Shown here: piece after piece, positions 27,683 through 33,438 of the stretch
Layout: each line of letters begins with the position of its first letter
Position numbering within the stretch: position 1 is the first letter of the stretch
From: Tissierellia bacterium
GTDB lineage: Bacteria > Bacillota > Clostridia > Tissierellales > Peptoniphilaceae
Direction of reading: 5' to 3'
Length of the DNA stretch: 33,438 nt
Assembly: GCA_030538075.1 (NCBI GenBank)
Contig: JAUNUQ010000026.1
Coordinates: 1-33,438 of the forward strand
Position numbers and translations under genes: made by a program
The notes under the pieces: model-generated
Database searches by the model: none
What the model saw: the letters and a program-made list of their open reading frames with translations, nothing else
Told to the model about the DNA's origin: nothing

Positions 27683-27712
27683 TCGATTACTCATGTGCCT
27701 TCTTCCTCTATC

Positions 27713-27721
27713 ATTATAGCA
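27713..27721 (-). promoter_or_regulatory. extended -10 promoter of RelA/SpoT-like operon
   Basis: TGCTATAAT on the minus strand, with a weak -35 (TACTAA at 17 bases). Predicted start is near 27706, giving a leader of about 68 bases. Confidence 0.65.
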
Positions 27722-27781
27722 AAGAAATCCTTTTCTTAGTACCCATTTATAGATATCTTATCCCATTCCATAAAAGGAAAG

Positions 27782-27815
27782 ATACCGGTCACTCTACAGC
27801 AGAGTGAGCCGGCAT
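27782..27815 (-). terminator. terminator of lipoprotein gene
   Basis: On the minus strand ATGCCGG, one unpaired C, then TCACTCT pair with AGAGTGA and CCGGTAT around a five-base loop. CTTTCCTTTT follows. Confidence 0.8.
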
Positions 27816-27850
27816 CCAAAAATCAAGATCGAGTATGAAAACATTGAAAA

Positions 27851-28900
27851 CTACAACAACTCACCTGTAACTGCATCGACGTAATAATTGATCACATCTT
27901 CAGTCACCATATCTCCCTTTTGGTTTGTGATCTTTATCTTCACTTCCCATACCGGAGAGTACTTCATCGTTGAACCTTGGAAGAGTTCTGAGATTAGTGA
28001 TTTCTTACCTTGAAGATTTAGGTTCGATTCTACCAGTTCCCCTTCTCGCTTAAACTCATCCTGCTGCAGCTGCTCCAGCACAACATCCACTGCCTTTTGC
28101 TGATTGATGAGGTCCTTTTCACTTTCCTTCTTCCATTCCCCAGCAATCCCATTCAGATTGGCAAAGGCAAGTCCTTCTCGGTCTATGATGAGGAGGGCAT
28201 TTGCCCCAGGAGCAAGGGTGTTTGGATTTTCATTGTAGATATTCGCCTCAGAGAGTTTGATCCCATCTAAGGACTGGGTGTATTGCAGGTAGTAAGAATC
28301 CGCTACTTGTCCAGTCAGTTCCGTCTTCGTCCCGTCTTTTTCAATGATTGCAGTATCTTCATCGGCGATTTGTGCGATGATCTCATCGGCTTTCATACCG
28401 TGGATCGCCTTTAGGTTCATCCCCTGAATCCCCAGCTCTCGGAATAGATCCTCGCCGATCTGCTCGGCCTCTTCTCGGCTAAAACCCTCAATTTCCGTAT
28501 CATTTCCACCATCATCTTGCAATAGGCCAGTGAAGGAGTTCGCATATTTGACCCGAGGAAGATAGAGAGTCAGATATCCATCTGTATAGCTTAGGTCCGA
28601 GCCATCGGAGAAAATCTGTCTGATCCCAACCTCGTCGTTGGGTTCCTCATCCACTAGCGCAGGACTGTTAAAGAAAGGATAGACCTTCGCTGGATCCATT
28701 GGTTGCATTTTCGCCGTATAAGTTGCTGCCACTTCTGGAGAGTCTGACAATTCGACCTCCACAATTCTCTGCCCTTCCTGAGTTTGGTTTCCCGTTTGTA
28801 CGGCGACAACCTCATTACTCTGTGGCAGCTCGCCTTTTTCCTGTGGAGCACAAGCAGCCAGTCCCAATACCATTACGCATATACCTAATTTTTTTATCAT
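27851..28900 (-). CDS. lipoprotein of unknown function
   Basis: A secreted lipoprotein of about 349 residues with lipobox LAAC (Cys17 from the chosen start). AGGAGG stands four bases before one ATG and seven before the next (28903 and 28900); the second is preferred and upstream in-frame codons are ignored. The mature protein is acidic and has no catalytic motif I recognise. The last residues, PVWEVKI and YYVDAVTGELL, recall PepSY- or YycH/YycI-like domains, which often bind or tune proteases and sensor kinases. It has its own promoter with the operator shared by a second promoter upstream of it. The ABC exporter genes lie beyond that on the same strand. Confidence 0.8.
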   Translation of the reverse strand: MIKKLGICVMVLGLAACAPQEKGELPQSNEVVAVQTGNQTQEGQRIVEVELSDSPEVAATYTAKMQPMDPAKVYPFFNSPALVDEEPNDEVGIRQIFSDGSDLSYTDGYLTLYLPRVKYANSFTGLLQDDGGNDTEIEGFSREEAEQIGEDLFRELGIQGMNLKAIHGMKADEIIAQIADEDTAIIEKDGTKTELTGQVADSYYLQYTQSLDGIKLSEANIYNENPNTLAPGANALLIIDREGLAFANLNGIAGEWKKESEKDLINQQKAVDVVLEQLQQDEFKREGELVESNLNLQGKKSLISELFQGSTMKYSPVWEVKIKITNQKGDMVTEDVINYYVDAVTGELL

Positions 28901-28959
28901 CATGCTACCTCCTAGCAGATTTCGAATTTGCATGGCCATGCTTTCGATCTTCTGATTTC

Positions 28960-28968
28960 ATTATAGCA
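28960..28968 (-). promoter_or_regulatory. extended -10 promoter of lipoprotein gene
   Basis: TGCTATAAT on the minus strand with no good -35 hexamer. Predicted start is near 28953. The operator CTACAGTATTGTAG lies 27 bases upstream of the -10 hexamer (TATAAT, 28960-28965), centred at -46.5. Confidence 0.65.
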
Positions 28969-28974
28969 GAAAAA

Positions 28975-29018
28975 AACTCCCCGAACGCTTTCCTACAATA
29001 CTGTAGGTTCGGAGAGTT
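28975..29018 (-). terminator. terminator enclosing an operator palindrome
   Basis: On the minus strand AACTCTCCGAAC pairs with GTTCGGGGAGTT (one G-T pair) and is followed by TTTTTTT. The loop is the CTACAGTATTGTAG palindrome, so the region may serve both as terminator for upstream RNA and as operator for the lipoprotein promoter. Confidence 0.75.
28993..29006. promoter_or_regulatory. operator copy 1 (lipoprotein promoter)
   Basis: CTACAATACTGTAG, an inverted repeat with a four-base centre (CTACA/TGTAG arms). An identical copy lies at 29270-29283, each with the same 27-base distance to a TATAAT box. Confidence 0.65.
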
Positions 29019-29026
29019 TCAACATT

Positions 29027-29236
29027 TTAAGCCATTATAACCTTTTCATCCATAGCCGGTAACCCAACCTCACACACTATTTTATGGATCGATCGAATGA
29101 CATGCCTTTTTGCCAAAAATCCGCAAACGGGGTAAATCAGAGGCTTCCAGCAAACCATTGTCATATGATTCACCAGAGTGCCGAATAACAATGGGATCTA
29201 TCTGGTAAGTATCGCTTGTTATCCATATTCCCTTCT
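29027..29236 (-). ncRNA. candidate small transcript between operator-controlled promoter and terminator
   Basis: The stretch from the TATAAT at 29237 to the terminator at 29018 would give an RNA of about 250 bases. It holds several small open frames: 18 codons from ATG 29226; 45 codons from ATG 29164 to the stop at 29027 (MTMVCWKPLIYPVCGF at its start); and a 50-codon frame without a start codon at 29085-29234. No frame has a strong ribosome binding site. It could be a regulatory RNA, a small protein gene or a decayed gene. Only the promoter and terminator signals are seen directly. Confidence 0.35.
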
Positions 29237-29242
29237 ATTATA
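29237..29242 (-). promoter_or_regulatory. -10 box of candidate small transcript
   Basis: TATAAT on the minus strand, predicted start near 29230, with a poor -35. The operator copy at 29270-29283 is centred at -46.5, as for the lipoprotein promoter. Confidence 0.55.
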
Positions 29243-29269
29243 ACAAAAGATGTCGTCCTTTCTCATTTC

Positions 29270-29283
29270 CTACAATACTGTAG
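29270..29283. promoter_or_regulatory. operator copy 2
   Basis: CTACAATACTGTAG, identical to the copy at 28993-29006. The match extends to 18 bases (TTTCCTACAATACTGTAG). It lies 21 bases past the stop of the ABC ATPase gene. Confidence 0.65.
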
Positions 29284-29304
29284 TGATATCTAACTATCCG
29301 AAAA

Positions 29305-30192
29305 TCACTCAATGGAAATTCCATCCCCTACACCAACGCTGTAGTACTCCTTATAAACCTGCTCCAAAGAGATTCTATCAACCTGTAAATCCTCTATTTC
29401 CAAGCCTTTTTTCGTCAAATGGTTAATGACCTTGGTGAGGTCCCCAACAAAATGAACCCCCCCATCCATCCATTCGTATCGGTAGTTTTGCTCGGCGAGA
29501 AAGGGCTGCAGCAGTTCCGGATGGGATAAGTAGAGTGTATAGCCCTGTCGTTCTCCTTGATGGATCTTTTGCATCTCTAATTTCCCCTCCTTTAGGAAAT
29601 AGACTTGACTGGTCAGGTCTTGAACGAGACTCAATAGATGAGAGGACAATAATATAGTCACACCCTGTGCATTCATTTCTTTAAGTTGCTCCTTAAATGA
29701 CACAATACTGGTGGGATCCAGCCCATTGAAGGGTTCGTCTAGGACCAAACACTTCGGCTCATTGAGGATGGCCATACCGATCAAGAGATGCTGTTTCATC
29801 CCCAGAGAAAAGGTACCCGTCTTTTGGTGGAGATAGGATTCGATTCCAACTTGATCAGCGACTTCTTCAATACGAGATTCACTCTTTTTATGCACCTCCG
29901 CTAAAAACTTTAGGTGGTCATAGGCGCTCAATTGGGGATAGAGGATTCGGTTTTCATGCATTAGTGAAACATTTCGAAAGACCCGTTCATCTCGATTTGA
30001 AAGATCACCAAAATATACATCCCCCCTATAATCCGTATCCAGATTGAAAATAGTTCGGATCAAGGTCGTCTTCCCGACTCCATTCGGTCCAACAAGACCA
30101 ACCATCTCGCCCGAGGAGATCGTCAGACTCAGATCATCTAGGATGACCTTATCATGATACTGTTTCTTGAGATTTACGATGCGTATGTTCAT
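29305..30192 (-). CDS. ABC transporter ATP-binding protein
   Basis: An ABC ATPase of about 295 residues for the large permease upstream. Walker A is GPNGVGKTT, the signature is FSLGMKQ (a variant common in ABC-2 exporters of antibiotic-resistance type), Walker B is CLVLDEPFNGLDP, and the switch histidine is in SSHLLS. The frame is open back to 30270, but ATG 30192 forms an ATGA overlap with the permease stop and begins with the usual INIRIVNLKK-type strand, so it is chosen. The C-terminal 75 residues form a small domain typical of the family. The gene is followed by operator copy 2. Confidence 0.9.
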   Translation of the reverse strand: MNIRIVNLKKQYHDKVILDDLSLTISSGEMVGLVGPNGVGKTTLIRTIFNLDTDYRGDVYFGDLSNRDERVFRNVSLMHENRILYPQLSAYDHLKFLAEVHKKSESRIEEVADQVGIESYLHQKTGTFSLGMKQHLLIGMAILNEPKCLVLDEPFNGLDPTSIVSFKEQLKEMNAQGVTILLSSHLLSLVQDLTSQVYFLKEGKLEMQKIHQGERQGYTLYLSHPELLQPFLAEQNYRYEWMDGGVHFVGDLTKVINHLTKKGLEIEDLQVDRISLEQVYKEYYSVGVGDGISIE

Positions 30193-32750
30193 ATATCCTG
30201 CCTCTCTTTCGGATTCTGCGTCAAGCTCCTCCAGCGAATCCAACCAGCCAAAATGAGTACAATTCCCCAAACGATCAGGATTAGGGCTCCAAAGTCTGGG
30301 TGAATCCCTCCCTTATCACCCAATAATGCCATCCAGCCGTCTAAAATGTCCCTGAGATTTAGGTATAGAAAAGGTAAAAACCTCGTCCACATCGATCGAA
30401 TCTGCTGAAATGAGAGGACATATCCGCCAATACAGACAATCACGGTGACAACTAGAAGTGCCATCCTCCTACGAATAAAAGTCGAGAGACATAGCAGCAG
30501 ACCGATCAAAAAGAAGATTTCACTAAACAATAGGAGCAGACTTTTCTGTAAATACTCAAAAAGGGTCACAAAGTGAAAATGAATCTGATTTTCACTGGCA
30601 TAATAACCTATATAGCCAAATTGATTGCCTACTTCCTTTGGATCAATGACGACAATGGGATACTCCCCCTCCCCCAGTCCGCCTATCATTGCTGAGATGA
30701 TGATCAATAGGACTATCCCTCCCATCAATAGTCCAAAGACCATCCCCACACTGGAGAAAAGCTTGTTCCAATATAGTTTATCCCTTGGTTTTGGTAGGGT
30801 CATCAGCCATTCTATCGAATGATTTTGCTCGTATTCTTCACTCATCGTGATAGCAAAGCCAAGGAGCAAGAGACACACCACAATAAGTCCCCCATGGCGC
30901 TGGATTAAAAGATAACTACTATATAAAGTCGAATTGGATAGTTCTGCTGCCCCCCTCAGCCCTTCTTGTCTCTCATTCTCTAAAGGAGGCGGGATCACAA
31001 ATAGATCCGTCGAAAAAAGAGGAGTGAGACCCTTTTCTGCAATGATTCTATTCCGCTGCTCCATTTCCAAAATCGGTTGTAGAGAGATCACATCATCGCG
31101 AAGAGTTCCGGAAACCATGGGATTGATCCGCGTCCGATAGATCTCAATGACTTCGTTTCGATGGGCAATCAAATCCGATATTGGAAACTGATCCAGCTCT
31201 ACCTTAGAGAGAGTCTCCTCCACCTGTTTCAATCTGAGTTCAGAAGCGGTAAGCCCGTCATTCATCATAGAATAAGATTCCGGACTCTCCTGTTTATACC
31301 ACTCTTCGAAGGTCTGCTTTTGATCCACTCGCGCGGCATACTCCTTTCCCATCGCACGTTGCGCAGTGGCTAACGCTTCTAGCTTTAGGGTTTTATGAAA
31401 CAGAATGCTCTGCTCTAAAGTGGTTATCTCTCCTTGAAGCTCTACTTTAAATTGGTCCATCCCCTGATGATGAAGTACCGTAATATATCCATATCCCACC
31501 ATCAGGGTCACCAACAAAAACAGCCCCAGCCTCTGGGAGCTCTTGAACCGAATTCGTTTTGTCCATTCAAAACTGATCCATGGTGGAAAAGCTGCATAGA
31601 ATCGTAGACTCCTCTGCACTTTCGCCGCTCTTTGATCCATCAGCTGCTGGGGCAAATCCGAAACGAAGCCAACACGGTAGAGGATCCATAGCAGTACCAA
31701 CACCAATAGAAAACTACCAATAAGATAGACTGATCCACCCGGAAAAGCCATCAATTCCTCTCGCAGGGAAATCATTTGTACCGGATTCCACAGTTGCCAT
31801 CGATCATTTCCCATCAGAATTTGTAGAACAAAAAGGATTCCGATTAAGGCAAGGACAACCACTTCAAAACTTTTGATAAAGTAGGAAAGCACCAGAGATA
31901 AAATATGTAAAATGCCCACAAAAACACTCCAAATTAACATCCGTAGTAGCAGAATCTGCCAAAGTGGAAAAACTTTTAGCTGATCTGCTCTATGGATAAT
32001 AATTGGATATTTTAATGTCCCTGACTGTCCGCTAAGCAACATCGGGAGCAAACTCAAACTATATAGAAAAATAACCGCTACCATCATCCAAATAAGCCGA
32101 ATACTATACTTCGTCATCAGCTTGCGCCTTTGTATGGGCAGGGTGAAATAGAGATCGAATTTTTGTTCAGCGCTGTCCTGAAAGAATGCCAACCCAAATA
32201 GCACCACCAACAAGACCCCGCTCCCCAGCCCAAAGACCCAGTTAGATACTCGATACGCTAGTAGCGCCGTATCGCTTGGCACCCTCTCCTCTGAAATCGG
32301 CAGACCCTCGTCCGCCATATATTCCCCTTTCTTTAGCTCCTCTAATGCCATATTCTCATCTACACTAAAGGGAATCTCCGAATGCCGAATGGCTTCTTCA
32401 AAAAAGAGCTCATAAAATGCCTCCTGCTCTTCTCCAACTCGTAAGTCCCCCACTCGAAGCTTTTCCTGCAAAGCAGCCAGCGCCCGATCTCGGTTCATCA
32501 GATTCTCTTTTACGAATCCCTCCGCGTCAAACCCTGGCTCCATCTCTTGCCGAAGCCGAATAAAATCCAGCCCACGAATCACTTCCATCCGTTGACTTGC
32601 AATAAACTCCTTCATCTCTGGTATTGTCTGATCCGGCTGCATATGTTTAACCATGCCAAAAATGAGTATGGCAAACAGTAATAGCCCCAGATAGATTCTC
32701 GTCTGCACCGCATGAAATAAATCATGGATGATATGGCGATTCCAATTCAT
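30189..32750 (-). CDS. duplicated ABC-2 type permease (853 residues)
   Basis: A large membrane protein that looks like two ABC-2 permeases joined. The first half has one membrane segment (near 13-33), an external region of about 130 residues, then five segments to about 365. After a short cytoplasmic link (KVQRSLRFYAAF, FEWTKRIRFK) the pattern repeats: a segment at about 409-430, an external region of about 180 residues, and five segments to the end. One polypeptide could thus form the whole channel with an ATPase dimer. AGGAG lies six bases before the ATG. A weak promoter may lie at 32792-32820. The substrate is unknown. Confidence 0.85.
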   Translation of the reverse strand: MNWNRHIIHDLFHAVQTRIYLGLLLFAILIFGMVKHMQPDQTIPEMKEFIASQRMEVIRGLDFIRLRQEMEPGFDAEGFVKENLMNRDRALAALQEKLRVGDLRVGEEQEAFYELFFEEAIRHSEIPFSVDENMALEELKKGEYMADEGLPISEERVPSDTALLAYRVSNWVFGLGSGVLLVVLFGLAFFQDSAEQKFDLYFTLPIQRRKLMTKYSIRLIWMMVAVIFLYSLSLLPMLLSGQSGTLKYPIIIHRADQLKVFPLWQILLLRMLIWSVFVGILHILSLVLSYFIKSFEVVVLALIGILFVLQILMGNDRWQLWNPVQMISLREELMAFPGGSVYLIGSFLLVLVLLWILYRVGFVSDLPQQLMDQRAAKVQRSLRFYAAFPPWISFEWTKRIRFKSSQRLGLFLLVTLMVGYGYITVLHHQGMDQFKVELQGEITTLEQSILFHKTLKLEALATAQRAMGKEYAARVDQKQTFEEWYKQESPESYSMMNDGLTASELRLKQVEETLSKVELDQFPISDLIAHRNEVIEIYRTRINPMVSGTLRDDVISLQPILEMEQRNRIIAEKGLTPLFSTDLFVIPPPLENERQEGLRGAAELSNSTLYSSYLLIQRHGGLIVVCLLLLGFAITMSEEYEQNHSIEWLMTLPKPRDKLYWNKLFSSVGMVFGLLMGGIVLLIIISAMIGGLGEGEYPIVVIDPKEVGNQFGYIGYYASENQIHFHFVTLFEYLQKSLLLLFSEIFFLIGLLLCLSTFIRRRMALLVVTVIVCIGGYVLSFQQIRSMWTRFLPFLYLNLRDILDGWMALLGDKGGIHPDFGALILIVWGIVLILAGWIRWRSLTQNPKERQDI

Positions 32751-32791
32751 TGCATACTCCTATCAAGAATACTTCTATATTCGATCTGTTA

Positions 32792-32820
32792 CACATATTT
32801 CTCAACTTTATGGGCTACAA
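32792..32820 (-). promoter_or_regulatory. possible promoter of ABC permease operon
   Basis: On the minus strand TTGTAG (32815-32820), 17 bases, TATGTG. A second TTGTAG lies 11 bases further upstream (32826-32831). These match the half-site of the operator found at 28993 and 29270. Weak evidence. Confidence 0.3.
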
Positions 32821-32833
32821 TAAAACTACAAAT

Positions 32834-33025
32834 CTACCTTTTCCTAAAGATCCCTGTTTTATTTTCATATATCGACAACTGAATCGCTATACTGTTAAGG
32901 ACAATCACTGTGCCGAAAAAGACAAACTCAGGATTCACATCAAAATTCAATACACGATTTAACACAAGCATAAGAAATCCTATGAATGGTGATAACACCG
33001 ACAATAGTATTGTAAAAAATAGCAT
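32834..33025 (-). CDS. small two-segment membrane protein
   Basis: A 63-residue hydrophobic protein with two likely membrane segments (LFFTILLSVLSPFIGFLMLV and FVFFGTVIVLNSIAIQLSIY) and a short basic end (FRKR). A good AAGGAG site lies eight bases before the ATG, supporting translation. It is 83 bases upstream of the ABC permease gene on the same strand and may be co-transcribed with it. The family is not recognised. Confidence 0.6.
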   Translation of the reverse strand: MLFFTILLSVLSPFIGFLMLVLNRVLNFDVNPEFVFFGTVIVLNSIAIQLSIYENKTGIFRKR

Positions 33026-33057
33026 TTTTCTTCTCCTTATAAATTTCCTTAAATGGA

Positions 33058-33315
33058 TGTGCTACACTTAATGGACACAGAGATAAGTGACCAAGGAAGG
33101 AGCATAACAAGCAAAAAACCTACGAAAAGGACTTATTAATGGAAATCTGTCAGCAAATCCAATCCAATCAGACCACGGTAGGAAAAGTCGCCAGTGAATA
33201 CGGAATCGCCAGACCCATTGTTTCCCGTTGGATTGCGGAATATCTCCGGTATGGAAACGAAGCTTTCTCGGGGAAACTGATTACTTTTAAAACAAGTGAT
33301 TTTCCTATTTGGTGA
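33058..33315 (+). mobile_element. IS3-type insertion sequence remnant (left end and orfA fragment)
   Basis: From TGTGCTACAC at 33058 the sequence looks like an IS left end, followed by an AAGGAAGGAG site and a transposase OrfA frame. The frame reads KTYEKDLLMEICQQIQ and then a helix-turn-helix (EYGIARPIVSRWIAEY) ending RYGNEAFSGK, as in IS3-family OrfA. No start codon is found at the expected place; the first ATG is 33139. After FSGK the similarity stops and TGA follows at 33313. It is a truncated, inactive copy. No right end is visible before the window closes. Confidence 0.55.
33139..33315 (+). pseudogene. truncated IS3-family transposase OrfA
   Basis: A 58-codon frame from ATG 33139. It holds the helix-turn-helix of an IS3-type OrfA but lacks about a dozen N-terminal residues, which are readable upstream without a start codon, and the whole C-terminal part. 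The last residues after FSGK (LITFKTSDFPIW) are unrelated sequence. It cannot make a functional transposase. Confidence 0.55.
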
Positions 33316-33438
33316 ATAACAAGCTGAGCTTTTACATCTACTGCCTATACCAAAATATTAACTTTTTTATATCGGGTCAAGCCAAAATATTATAAATATG
33401 ATATCCCATAGTACATTGTTAAACCCATCGTAACCATA

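Noticed and set aside
28993-29283. CRISPR-like or interspersed repeat
   Set aside because: Only two copies of an 18-base match, each placed at a promoter; it reads as an operator pair and not as an array.
33350-33392. Direct repeat CCAAAATATTA (33350-33360 and 33382-33392)
   Set aside because: Eleven AT-rich bases; likely chance and no link to a feature.

Overview
The window looks like chromosome from a Gram-positive, mostly anaerobic Bacillota, most likely class Clostridia. The signs are strong AGGAGG-type ribosome binding sites, several TTG starts, lipoproteins in place of outer-membrane parts, an FtsEX plus secreted coiled-coil hydrolase operon, an alr-mazF pair, a YtrA-type GntR regulator with its own ABC exporter, and Fe-S redox proteins. 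No rRNA, tRNA, CRISPR array or phage gene was seen. The species cannot be named from the sequence alone.

Layout. (1) 138-4714, minus: glycerol operon glpK, a GlpA-like glycerol-3-phosphate dehydrogenase, a second FAD/NAD oxidoreductase and a DUF1667 Fe-S protein, preceded by a large nested inverted repeat. (2) 4823-6172, minus: secreted S41 C-terminal processing protease. (3) 6308-8778, plus: GntR regulator, ABC ATPase and two small permeases, with a near-consensus promoter and an operator over the start site. (4) 8806-11264: DUF1275 membrane protein and a Crp/Fnr regulator (minus), divergent from a membrane polyferredoxin and a cupin (plus). A 14-bp palindrome lies in the divergent gap. (5) 11354-14928, minus: iron-type ABC importer (permease, ATPase, lipoprotein) and a THEP1-type NTPase behind a Fur-like operator. 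(6) 15082-16815, minus: catalase. (7) 17028-20122, minus: ftsE, ftsX and a PcsB-like coiled-coil protein with a C39-type peptidase domain, with a WalR-type box upstream. (8) 20303-22057, plus: 5-formyltetrahydrofolate cyclo-ligase and an F420-glutamate-ligase-like protein. (9) 22216-27638, minus: five-gene operon of a RelA/SpoT-domain protein, MTA/SAH deaminase, a fused AcpS-NnrD protein, alanine racemase and MazF with no adjacent antitoxin. (10) 27851-33025, minus: a lipoprotein, an unassigned transcript candidate, an ABC ATPase with an 853-residue duplicated permease, and a small membrane protein. (11) 33058-33315: remnant of an IS3-type insertion sequence.

How the parts fit together. Regions 6 to 9 serve envelope growth and central cofactor housekeeping: septal hydrolysis control, D-alanine supply, acyl-carrier activation, NAD(P)HX repair, folate recycling and SAH/MTA salvage. 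Regions 1, 4 and 5 serve glycerol oxidation, redox sensing and metal uptake. The most interesting readings are regulatory. Two promoters in region 10 carry the same 14-bp operator at exactly the same distance from the -10 box. The Crp/Fnr palindrome sits at -41.5 of one promoter and just downstream of the other. The ftsEX operon carries an exact direct repeat of the WalR type. Positions 1-137 are AT-rich and hold no gene I can support.
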